A stretch of DNA of 47,540 bases from JACRIK01 sp040753835 (GTDB lineage: Bacteria > Planctomycetota > MHYJ01 > JACQXL01): NCBI GenBank assembly GCA_040753835.1, contig JBFMDM010000005.1:1-47540 (forward strand), given 5' to 3'. Within the stretch, counting starts at the first letter, position 1. Every line of letters starts with the position of its first letter. The position numbers and the translations under genes are program-made. The notes under the pieces are model-generated. The model made no database searches. It saw nothing but the letters and a program-made list of their open reading frames with translations, and was not told where the DNA came from. Positions 40,444 through 47,540 of the stretch are shown here, piece by piece.

Positions 40444-41184
40444 TTATGGGAATATCTTAAGTCCCCACCCATCATATTTACCATTTTTATCACAATAAAT
40501 CTTCTTTTCAATAATCTTAAAAGGTATATACGGCTCTTTCGGATTTAATATATGCCGGGCTAATGGGTAAGCACACAAATCCGCTATTTGTAATCCAATA
40601 AGATTATCCTTTTTGCTATAGAATTCAATTTTCTTGATTTTGTATTGCAATCTCTGTGACGTGATATAAAATGTGCCTCTATCTAATATAGAATTAAAAT
40701 CAGATATGAGTCTTTGGTCTTCTTTTCTGCCACGCTCTTCTACGCATATTTCTATTATGGCATCTTTATCCGGCACGTCCAGACAAAAAATAAGTCTTTC
40801 TATAATAAAAGATAAGGCAAGGGAATAAGGGTCTTTAGCGCCCCGACCATATTTCTTGATATGCTCTTCCTTATTGATACCGGCTCCGATAATCTGAAAT
40901 ATACCTTTTTCTATAATCTCGTTTAAATCATTATAAAAACCAGCCTTAATATCCAGATTAAACAGTATCTGAAATGTCCCTTCGCATTTTCTTATTTCTC
41001 TGGAGTGTAGAAAAACTTCAGTGGTCTTAAAATATTTCTGTTTGAAGGCGTTTATTTTATCTACTGTTTCTTTTAAGTGGTCTTCTCTAAAAAGACACCC
41101 ACATAGCAGAAATAACGGGAAATTCTTATCTACATAACTCAAGCCGTGGTCGCCGGTTTCATCTAAAAAGAAATAATATTTCAT
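40444..41184 (-). CDS. DUF3800 family protein
   Basis: 246 aa. N-terminal FLDETGDHG and C-terminal QIADLCAYPLARHI are the hallmark segments of DUF3800, a family with acidic residues arranged like a metal-dependent RNase H-fold nuclease and often found in accessory or defence regions. Its biochemical role is not established. The candidate metal ligands D8, E9 and D12 and the Asp in IADL are all present. It lies between the 141-aa gene (185 bases upstream, palindrome-filled) and the RNA gene. Codon use is AT-rich, like the rest of this locus. Confidence 0.85.
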   Translation of the reverse strand: MKYYFFLDETGDHGLSYVDKNFPLFLLCGCLFREDHLKETVDKINAFKQKYFKTTEVFLHSREIRKCEGTFQILFNLDIKAGFYNDLNEIIEKGIFQIIGAGINKEEHIKKYGRGAKDPYSLALSFIIERLIFCLDVPDKDAIIEICVEERGRKEDQRLISDFNSILDRGTFYITSQRLQYKIKKIEFYSKKDNLIGLQIADLCAYPLARHILNPKEPYIPFKIIEKKIYCDKNGKYDGWGLKIFP

Positions 41185-41224
41185 AACTACCTAACCTCAA
41201 TCCCGCCAGGTCTGCCTCCGGTCA

Positions 41225-41320
41225 CGCCCAAGGCGCCGCCTTAGGCGAGCCTCCCGCCTTAGGCGCCGCCTCTGGCGAGCCTCGCCCTTCGGGGCGGGAG
41301 GTTCGCCCTGCGGGGCGGGG
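41225..41320. repeat. Cluster of GC-rich palindromic elements in the defence locus
   Basis: Contiguous palindromes (AAGGCGCCGCCTTAGGCG, GGCGAGCCTCGCC, CGCCCTGCGGGGCG) in the gap between two AT-rich genes. 41262-41288 is identical to 7660-7686 in oadA. The base composition contrasts sharply with its surroundings. Confidence 0.75.
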
Positions 41321-41369
41321 ATGTGCCTTTGGCATCACACGAACCACCTCCCTACCGAAAAGAATTATG

Positions 41370-41795
41370 TTAAATTGCCTCGCTTCCCCGAGATTCTAAT
41401 GTATCGTATAGTATTTCATATAACATTTCTAATTCTGAAGTTGATAAACCGGCAAATGCCTCTTTGATAGTATCCTCGCTTTTAAGGGCTTCCCGGATTA
41501 TTTCTATTCTGGTACTCTCTGGTAATACATCTTGAATATCAAAACCAGATTTCTCCTTTATGGATTCAAACATTTTACGAATAGAGCCGTATAGCATCAG
41601 GTTAGCACCCACGACATCTTGCTCTATTTCTTCCGATGACTTGCCTTCTATTTGGGACAAGGAACTGATAACCTTATCAGCCATCTCACGGCTATGTAAT
41701 TTCCAGCAATCATAATTAATACCACAATGCCAGTTAATGATATGCTTTAATGAATTTTCGTCTGTGTCCAGCGGTCTAATTATTTTGTACATCAT
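41370..41795 (-). CDS. Unknown protein in the restriction locus
   Basis: 141 aa, not recognised. It begins MMYKIIRPLDTDENSLKHII, is acidic and almost wholly helical, and has no Cys cluster, membrane segment or catalytic motif. One Cys and one Trp pair lie in NWHCGINYDCW. AGGAGAATAGTT provides a good Shine-Dalgarno. It starts 25 bases after the HEPN-like gene, so it is in the same operon. It could be a small partner or antitoxin of the HEPN-like protein, which is inference from size and position only. Confidence 0.7.
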   Translation of the reverse strand: MMYKIIRPLDTDENSLKHIINWHCGINYDCWKLHSREMADKVISSLSQIEGKSSEEIEQDVVGANLMLYGSIRKMFESIKEKSGFDIQDVLPESTRIEIIREALKSEDTIKEAFAGLSTSELEMLYEILYDTLESRGSEAI

Positions 41796-41820
41796 AACTA
41801 TTCTCCTGATATAAGTTTTT

Positions 41821-42924
41821 CTACTTCTTCTTAATAATATCCTTTTCAGTCATTGCACTTAGTGGAATAGAAGTTGGAGAAACGCTACTGCCTATTCCGC
41901 CTATACCCGAACCAAGATAATTTTGGTATATTGGTGGCGCATCCGGTGGCTTATCAAGTTGTTTTGCCATATTACCATCTTGATAATTATCTAAGAATTC
42001 AATATCTTGTAATTTAAGGTAGTTCCGATTGCTTCTTAATGTCTCCATCTTTTGCAAAATAACATCCCAAAGATTATTAAATAAAGTTTCTAATTTTACT
42101 ATATCAGTAACCATTTGTTCTATAGGGTGTATAAAATCAGCCCTTAATTGCTCCTCTTCAGTTTGGACATTAAATACCTTCCACCAAGTATCATATTTAC
42201 TAATCGCTTCCTTTTTAGGGACCAAAACCATTATTTTCCCTATTTGAGAATTATGGACAATTTTATTTCTATATTGCCTAATACCTTTGTTTCCCGTAGA
42301 GAATTCAAGATATTCTTTATATTGTTGGTTGGGGTTTGAGCCATCAAAGAATTCTTTCACGATATCCGGGATATGCGGAATATAAATAGGCATTCGCTTT
42401 CCTTTTTTATGGTAATGCTCATATATTTTGCGATAATCGGAGTTATAGAATTCTCTAGCCAATTTTACAAATTCATCTTCAGTTAATTGTTGCATTGTTT
42501 TAGACTGGTTTCCGGTGCATTCATTAATCAGTAGATATATTTTAAGCCAAAAATCCTCTGCCAAATCACAAGCCGAAACTAAATGTGTATAAAAATCCTC
42601 AAAATAGGACAAATCTGGATTTTCTAATCTTTTATATGCTTGAATAAGGTTTATAAATACAGAGTAATGAACCATTGAAATTATTCCCATTTTCTCTGGA
42701 ATATTATCTCTCAACCGAACTCGTTCAGAATGCCCTCTGTCTAATTCTATCCGTTTGGTTAAGGGGACGATATGCTTTCGCCAGAACTTCTCATAATTAG
42801 GAAATCTCTGGTTGATATACGGCCAGAAAGCCCGTTCGTAACCGTCCCCATCATTTGCCAACGTAATCTTAGACAAATCCTTATCAAATTCTTCTGCATT
42901 CTTATATGGTAATTTCAATACCAT
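41821..42924 (-). CDS. Unknown protein with a HEPN-like RNKIVH motif
   Basis: 367 aa, helical and AT-rich in codon use. R219-N-K-I-V-H224 within IRQYRNKIVHN matches the Rx4-6H active-site motif of HEPN-domain RNases, which act as toxins or effectors in many defence systems. The 200 residues before it (for example VHYSVFINLIQAYKRLEN) are compatible with HEPN-type helical bundles. The C-terminal 50 residues are Gly/Ser/Pro-rich and probably disordered. Its ATG follows the RM gene's TAA with no gap and its GGGGT Shine-Dalgarno lies inside that gene, so translation is coupled. HEPN assignment rests on one motif. Confidence 0.6.
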   Translation of the reverse strand: MVLKLPYKNAEEFDKDLSKITLANDGDGYERAFWPYINQRFPNYEKFWRKHIVPLTKRIELDRGHSERVRLRDNIPEKMGIISMVHYSVFINLIQAYKRLENPDLSYFEDFYTHLVSACDLAEDFWLKIYLLINECTGNQSKTMQQLTEDEFVKLAREFYNSDYRKIYEHYHKKGKRMPIYIPHIPDIVKEFFDGSNPNQQYKEYLEFSTGNKGIRQYRNKIVHNSQIGKIMVLVPKKEAISKYDTWWKVFNVQTEEEQLRADFIHPIEQMVTDIVKLETLFNNLWDVILQKMETLRSNRNYLKLQDIEFLDNYQDGNMAKQLDKPPDAPPIYQNYLGSGIGGIGSSVSPTSIPLSAMTEKDIIKKK

Positions 42925-45900
42925 TTATTTACCCCTTTTATATAAATCTTTTGCTTTATTCACAATTCTTTCCCGCTCCTTGGCCGGCGTGACAAAGGCA
43001 ATGCGGGGAATAATAATTCTCTTAATATACTCCGCATCAAAATCCTTTGATGTTTCAAATCGTTTGGTGTAGACAAAACGACTTAAGAACCAACTAATGA
43101 ATCCGGAATTCAATAAGGCACATATAAACTTTGACGAATAATGTCTGCTCTTGAGGTAAATACATTCACTAGTTTCTGTACAAAGCAACCCTTTACAATC
43201 TACAACTGCTTTAGGCAGGAGTGTATATGGTTCTGTTGTAAAGCTAAGAATTCGTTGTGCGATTATTTTGGGTTTGTTTATCTTGTTCAATAATGATGGG
43301 GGAACCTCTGTTTCTTTAACAAAATATCTTGTCTCATCGGAAATAACATACCGTTCAATATCTCTTTTTTCAATCGCAGGAGTTCCTTTAGAGGATAAAT
43401 ACTTAAAAGGAAGTCCTCGGTGTGCAGATATAAATGCTAATGTTGAGTACTTCTCGGATTTGCTTAACTTACGATAGATATAAATCTCGTCATCTGTTAA
43501 AGCCAGAGGGAACATGGTTAGTATTTGGTAGATATTGACTGGAACCTCTGATGTTTCAGTTATTGTAGTTTTAGACTTATTTAACCATCCCGTTTTATAG
43601 TAGAGATTATTCTTATCTGCAGAAAACACCTTCTGAATAATAAGAATTATTTGCTCTTGAAGTTGGCCTTCAAAAGTGCATCCTAAATCTATAAGATTTT
43701 TAAGGGCGGATTTCTCATATATAAATTTCCTCAATTCTGTCCAACCATCATTATAAGAAAGAGGTTTAGGCATCACAAAACCAAGACCACTATTTGACCT
43801 TAATAATTCATGCCCTGTTAATGCAAATATTGCGGCTGATTCATTACCAACTTTATAACTTGGTAATAGGTCTTTTAACATAGACATCTTTTCTGGAGGA
43901 TCAAGTTCTCCTCCGTGAGGCGGATTGCCGATAACCGCATCAAAGCCCGGATTGGTCTTGGTCGAGCCGTCCTCGTTAAAGAAGACCTCAGGGAATTCCA
44001 ACTCCCAATGGAAAAAGTGTTTATCTTTAGTAATTGCTTCAGCGTTATCAATAAGTTTTAGAAAGGATTGATTAGAAACCCTTGCGTTATTCAGAATATG
44101 TTTAGATAACTCATTATATATCCCCGGAATAAGTGTAATCTTTGACCCCTGGGAAAAGGTCATTTCCTTACCATCAATATCTGAAACCCATTTGATTGGT
44201 TTAGTAGATGTTATTTCGTTCCCAAAATAGACACTGGTCCAGAGGTTGGCGACCCGGCGGTATTTATCCAGATGTTCCTTATTTATCCCGGCAAAGAGTT
44301 TTTCTTTTTCCTTGATGTGTTTCCGTTCCGTAGACGGACTCATTGCAATCCTCAGGAATTCCAGGACAGAATGTGATAAATCCTTGAGCAAATCCCCTTC
44401 CGGGAAGATGTCAAGTTTAGGTATTCCTTCTAATTCTGTTTTCTCTCTTCGTGTCTTGGTGGTAGGTAAACTTCTTAAGTCCTGTATCTTTGCACCTATT
44501 AGGGAGTTACCGGGTTTGAGATGATGGTCAAGGAAACTCAAGGGCTGGCTTCGGTCTACGGTCTTCAGCCACAAGGATAGTTTGGCAAGTTCTACCGCCA
44601 AATCCTTTATATCAACCCCAAAGATACAGGATTCCACAATCCGCCGTTTCCAGAACTTGACCTCATCTTCATCCTTCCCTTGTTCGGTCTTTGACTGGGT
44701 AGTAGGATGCGAGGCGATTTCTTCTGCCAGATAGTCCAGTGTTTCTACAAGGAAATGGCCTGAACCCATTGCCGGGTCAAGGATTTTTAGTTTGAGGATT
44801 TCGTTGGCGAAGGAGTCGTCTTTAACCACAGATTTCACAGATTGACATAGATTTTTATCAATTTGTTTAACAAGAGAACCGACGGTGTTTTGGACGATGT
44901 ATTTGACGATGTAATCCGGTGTAAAATAGGCGCCGGTGGCTTTGCGTTCGCCTTTATCATTCACGAGGGTAACCGAACCGTTCTTCTTGACTAATTTTTG
45001 TTCCAGAATGGCTTCATAAATAGAGCCTAAATGCCGTTCGCCGAGTTCTTTGTAGTCAAGGCTATAGACCTCTTTTTTCTTATCTTCACGAAAGGCGAGT
45101 TTATAAATAACCCCGGCAACGGTCTTGTCTGGAAGTTTCTTCTGCTCCAGAAATTGATAGCGTTCAGGGTCAAATAAGCCGCCGTTATAGGCAGGAATCT
45201 TCATCTCAGAACTTCCGTTATTTACGAGGTGAAATAGTTCAGAGAGATGATGATATAGTTTAGTGGTTTCTGCGGTATAGGTATTGAGCTGGCCTTTGAT
45301 TTCCTCTTTAAGACGCTGGAGACCGCAGTTTTTATAGTAATTGCTCTGCGGATGGGTGGATAATAGGTCCCGGGCTTCGGCATTAAGGACAAATAGAATC
45401 CGATATAAGAAAATAAGAGAATTCTTGTAGATTTCATCCAAATCAGATTGTTTAGTAGAGAGGTTATTATCGCTATAGGAAATAAATCCTTCTGCCAAAG
45501 ATTCAAGGCATTCAAACACCTTTTCTTTCAGGTCTTTTTCCACCTCTTCGTAGAATTGGAGGGATTGATTATAGATATCATCAAGCGGGCATCGGCCTGA
45601 ACCATCAGGGATAAAAGCCTCCGGTCGGAACAAGGCATAGAAATAACGGAAGTACTCTAATGAGACAAATTGTTTATCCTGTTCTAAACTTATCTCAAAG
45701 AATCTTCTGGGAGGACCTTCTTTAAGATAAAGCCGCCATTCTTTACCATTGGTAAGAATCCCCCAGCGGATATTGGGGCTTTCTATTCTATCCAGATAGC
45801 GTCTGATTTGCTGGTAAGGATATTCGCCGGATTTGGTCTTGGATTCTTTGCGTGTGCCGGTGGCGGGTTCATCAAGCGAATGGTCCCAACGTTTGGCTTC

Positions 45901-46284
45901 GGCAATGGTCAGGGCTTCGGCATATTGTTCTTTCTTGGGTTCGCCAAGCAGTTTCTCACGAATAGTTTTATCCGGATAGAGCAGATAATCAGGCGTATCT
46001 TTAGCCCCCGGAACCGCTTTCCGTTTGGCATAGCCAAACCCTAATAGTTCAAATACAGGAGTAATAAAAATATCTTCATTATCCGGTTCATCTGCCTTCC
46101 ACAATCTCACAATATGCTTATCATAAATGGCTTTGATAGAATCATAGACGGGTTTGACTTTATCATCGGACGGCCAGTATTTATCTCCGGATAGCAAAAG
46201 ACGTTCGGTCAGGTAATGGGTAGAAAAAATGTCCCTGGACTGCCAAGGTCGTTCAGTAAACAGGATTGTCTTTTGCTTCATCAT
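42925..46284 (-). CDS. Eco57I-like type IIG restriction-modification protein lacking its C-terminal module
   Basis: 1119 aa. The N-terminal nuclease is PD-(D/E)xK type: D99 in TPDYLL, E129 and K131 in IAEAKRW. A helical linker is followed by FTPDYIVKYI and the SAM-binding motif LDPAMGSGHFLVETL (D503), then the catalytic motif at N787-P-P-H (usually NPPY/F/W). The target-recognition region ends with FDAEYIKRIIIPRIAF and stops at about 60 residues beyond. Such a protein methylates adenine and cuts unmethylated foreign DNA from one chain. A repeat A copy (44826-44854) is in frame, encoding LCQSVKSVVKDD. The promoter just upstream implies a leaderless mRNA. The usual C-terminal end is encoded separately at 39674. 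Confidence 0.85.
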   Translation of the reverse strand: MMKQKTILFTERPWQSRDIFSTHYLTERLLLSGDKYWPSDDKVKPVYDSIKAIYDKHIVRLWKADEPDNEDIFITPVFELLGFGYAKRKAVPGAKDTPDYLLYPDKTIREKLLGEPKKEQYAEALTIAEAKRWDHSLDEPATGTRKESKTKSGEYPYQQIRRYLDRIESPNIRWGILTNGKEWRLYLKEGPPRRFFEISLEQDKQFVSLEYFRYFYALFRPEAFIPDGSGRCPLDDIYNQSLQFYEEVEKDLKEKVFECLESLAEGFISYSDNNLSTKQSDLDEIYKNSLIFLYRILFVLNAEARDLLSTHPQSNYYKNCGLQRLKEEIKGQLNTYTAETTKLYHHLSELFHLVNNGSSEMKIPAYNGGLFDPERYQFLEQKKLPDKTVAGVIYKLAFREDKKKEVYSLDYKELGERHLGSIYEAILEQKLVKKNGSVTLVNDKGERKATGAYFTPDYIVKYIVQNTVGSLVKQIDKNLCQSVKSVVKDDSFANEILKLKILDPAMGSGHFLVETLDYLAEEIASHPTTQSKTEQGKDEDEVKFWKRRIVESCIFGVDIKDLAVELAKLSLWLKTVDRSQPLSFLDHHLKPGNSLIGAKIQDLRSLPTTKTRREKTELEGIPKLDIFPEGDLLKDLSHSVLEFLRIAMSPSTERKHIKEKEKLFAGINKEHLDKYRRVANLWTSVYFGNEITSTKPIKWVSDIDGKEMTFSQGSKITLIPGIYNELSKHILNNARVSNQSFLKLIDNAEAITKDKHFFHWELEFPEVFFNEDGSTKTNPGFDAVIGNPPHGGELDPPEKMSMLKDLLPSYKVGNESAAIFALTGHELLRSNSGLGFVMPKPLSYNDGWTELRKFIYEKSALKNLIDLGCTFEGQLQEQIILIIQKVFSADKNNLYYKTGWLNKSKTTITETSEVPVNIYQILTMFPLALTDDEIYIYRKLSKSEKYSTLAFISAHRGLPFKYLSSKGTPAIEKRDIERYVISDETRYFVKETEVPPSLLNKINKPKIIAQRILSFTTEPYTLLPKAVVDCKGLLCTETSECIYLKSRHYSSKFICALLNSGFISWFLSRFVYTKRFETSKDFDAEYIKRIIIPRIAFVTPAKERERIVNKAKDLYKRGK
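44826..44854. repeat. Repeat A copy in frame inside the restriction-modification gene
   Basis: CCACAGATTTCACAGATTGA and following bases, in the linker immediately before the methyltransferase domain. The recently acquired AT-rich gene has therefore already been invaded by a resident repeat. Confidence 0.6.
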
Positions 46285-46287
46285 TTC

Positions 46288-46315
46288 AATATACCAATTG
46301 ACTTTTTCAGGTCAA
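46288..46315 (-). promoter_or_regulatory. Candidate promoter of the restriction operon
   Basis: On the minus strand TTGACC (46315-46310), 16 bases, TATATT (46293-46288). The expected start is at about 46281, on the tandem ATGATG start codons (46284-46279). An inverted repeat TTGAC/GTCAA overlaps the -35 and spacer and could be an operator. Confidence 0.5.
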
Positions 46316-46510
46316 GTATAAAATCCGTATTTATCTGTTCAATCTGCTCAATCCGCTTACATAAACATTTCGCAATAATTCTGCAAGATTCCCTATTTTC
46401 TAATCCTTTATCATTCCTGGAGTTACATCAAACCATAAAATATCTGCTAAAAAATCCTAAATATTTCCCCAAAAGGCAGGGGGGTCATACGGAGTATATA
46501 TTAGAGGAAA

Positions 46511-46604
46511 GGCAAGGACTGAAGCCACCGTAGGAATCACCCTACCGCGACCCCTGTAAGGGTGACAGGGGAAACGGTTTCCGACGTGGCTTGAAGCCCT
46601 TGCC
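46511..46604 (+). ncRNA. Long nested hairpin, possible structured leader of the gene at 46713
   Basis: Nested helices in order: GGCAAGG (46511-46517)/CCTTGCC (46598-46604); AAGCCAC (46522-46528)/GTGGCTT (46586-46592); GGAA (46533-46536)/TTCC (46579-46582); ACCG (46544-46547)/CGGT (46575-46578); CCCCTG (46551-46556)/CAGGGG (46566-46571). The consistent nesting over 94 bases suggests a real RNA fold. No known riboswitch was recognised. The rest of the 428-base gap (46285-46510) is AT-rich with only the restriction promoter, and 46605-46712 holds repeat copies. Confidence 0.45.
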
Positions 46605-46624
46605 AACCTTAAACAGAAAGAAAA

Positions 46625-46645
46625 CCACAGATAAACACAGATGGA
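46625..46645. repeat. Interspersed repeat A copy with adjacent B-like word
   Basis: CCACAGATAAACACAGATGG, followed at about 46677-46693 by CTCTGTGCCTCTGTGGC. The pair sits just ahead of the Shine-Dalgarno of the last gene. Confidence 0.55.
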
Positions 46646-46712
46646 CATAGTCCGCCCAACTAACGGACTCCCTGTCCTCTGTGCCTCTGTGGCAACAGGA
46701 AAGGAAACTACT

Positions 46713-47519
46713 ATGTTTACCAAGAAGTTTGAACTGAAACTGTATGTGCCGGTAACCTGGGAGGTCTCCGGTGATATGCCTGATAAGTGGGCGGATGGCT
46801 TGAAGAACAATGCCGAGCGCATCAACTCACGCAGACAGGCAAAGATTCCGGATGACGGAACCTATATCTTGAAAGTGGCTGACCCGGCTACTAAGGGCTA
46901 TGCCCTTTATGTGCCGAGCGGCTATGTCTCTAAGAAAGGACGTCCGGCTGAGGGAATAAGAGGCAGTCATGCTGAAAACCTCGGCAGGGCTTTCAACTTC
47001 TGGAACGATAAAATCAATCAGGCATTTGCCACGGTTGACGGAGTCGTTGCCAAGGAGTTCAAGAGACGGATTGATGGGTCCAAGATTCGCTGGGCATTAC
47101 AGGTGGCAGACAAGACCTTACGGCTCACGGGTGATAAAATCCGCGGTCGTTCGGTGGCACCGATTGCCGCTTATTACCTGGTCGGTGATGAAAGGGCACA
47201 AGGTTGGATTCGGGAAACCGATTATGCCGACGGCGCGCCCTACAACATCACTGTGCCACGGGAAGTCAACGCGGTCAAGGCCGCTATCCAGCAACGTCTT
47301 ATCCAGGGCGGACAACTGGTCATAAACCAGGCCCTGCAGGAGGATGCGCGTAATGCTGAGAACACGGTCAATGCCTCGCTCTTAACCAAGTTAAGAGACG
47401 CGACAAGGTGCGATGTCTTTGTCCCTGCACCGGCACCGGACAAGTGCTTCTGCTCCTGGCAGGTGGATGGAAGTGGCTTGTTATACCTGCATATACAGGT
47501 CGGCATAACCACGCCGTAA
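46713..47519 (+). CDS. Unknown structural-like protein, paralogue of the gene at 23628
   Basis: 268 aa, no recognised domain. VSGDMPDKWADGLKNNAERI aligns with the equivalent segment of the 23628 protein, as do FATVDGVVAKEFKRRI and RLTGDKIRGR; the ends also correspond. The start at 46713 has AAGGAA 6 bases upstream; the longer ORF from 46641 is translated repeat. Near its end CDVFVPAPAPDKCFC adds Cys residues absent from the paralogue. If the first locus is a guide, a fibre-like gene may follow beyond the window. Function unknown; structural or surface role is inference. Confidence 0.75.
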   Translation: MFTKKFELKLYVPVTWEVSGDMPDKWADGLKNNAERINSRRQAKIPDDGTYILKVADPATKGYALYVPSGYVSKKGRPAEGIRGSHAENLGRAFNFWNDKINQAFATVDGVVAKEFKRRIDGSKIRWALQVADKTLRLTGDKIRGRSVAPIAAYYLVGDERAQGWIRETDYADGAPYNITVPREVNAVKAAIQQRLIQGGQLVINQALQEDARNAENTVNASLLTKLRDATRCDVFVPAPAPDKCFCSWQVDGSGLLYLHIQVGITTP

Positions 47520-47540
47520 TCCCATACGGGATAAAGAGGG

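Noticed and set aside
46511..46604. Cobalamin or c-di-GMP riboswitch
   Set aside because: The conserved core sequences of those riboswitches are absent; only a generic nested hairpin is visible.

Overview
The window reads as a chromosomal segment of a Gram-negative bacterium. LpxC and LpxA (lipid A synthesis), an RND/outer-membrane efflux system and a PilT ATPase support this. No rRNA, tRNA or other taxonomic marker is present. The zinc-finger/TPR proteins paired with sigma factors, the Asn-34 type EF-P and the very dense word-like interspersed repeats are reminiscent of Planctomycetota or neighbouring candidate phyla. That placement is an inference with low confidence.

Layout. 1-9400 (+ strand) is housekeeping: rplT, pheS, pheT, a biotin-dependent carboxyltransferase/(de)carboxylase gene set (CT subunit, small linker protein, 5S-type subunit with biotinyl domain), an FTCD-like cyclodeaminase and a zinc-ribbon-like unknown. 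9500-14091 (- strand) holds pilT, a four-helix-bundle (23S IVP-type) gene flanked by inverted repeats, and uvrA. 14221-14700 is a complex tandem array. 14712-22121 (- strand) is a metal-efflux operon that reads small Cys-rich secreted protein, TolC/CzcC, CzcB/CusB, CzcA/CusA, sigma-70 factor, zinc-finger (anti-sigma-like) protein. 22286-25488 (+) is an accessory stretch with a small Cys-rich unknown, a trypsin-like protease, a structural-like unknown and a tail-fibre-like decapeptide-repeat protein. 25682-32454 (+) is an envelope/lipoate cluster: lpxC, fabZ, lpxA, PBP2, efp, lipB, lipA. A WG-repeat membrane protein (-), a small membrane protein and topA (+) follow. 37231-39184 (-) is a second sigma/zinc-finger-TPR pair, followed upstream by a 13-unit 22-bp tandem array (39240-39525).

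39674-46284 (- strand) is the most unusual locus and looks like a defence island. A 1119-aa Eco57I-like type IIG restriction-modification protein (PD-(D/E)xK, SAM motif, NPPH motif) lacks the C-terminal module usual in its relatives. A protein resembling that module is encoded 2.7 kb downstream. Between them lie a gene with a HEPN-like RNKIVH motif that abuts the RM stop codon, a 141-aa unknown, a DUF3800 protein, and a convergent small-RNA gene with its own promoter, folded body and intrinsic terminator (about 40277-40440). The last gene (46713-47519) is a paralogue of the structural-like gene at 23628 and is preceded by a long nested hairpin.

The whole window is also peppered with at least five families of short interspersed repeats. 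Many are palindromic and sit in frame inside essential genes (pheS, pheT, uvrA, lipA, topA and others). lipB carries a 122-bp insert bounded by perfect 14-bp inverted repeats. Other repeats supply start-codon context or encode the last residues of proteins. No CRISPR array, complete prophage, transposase or integrase was found.
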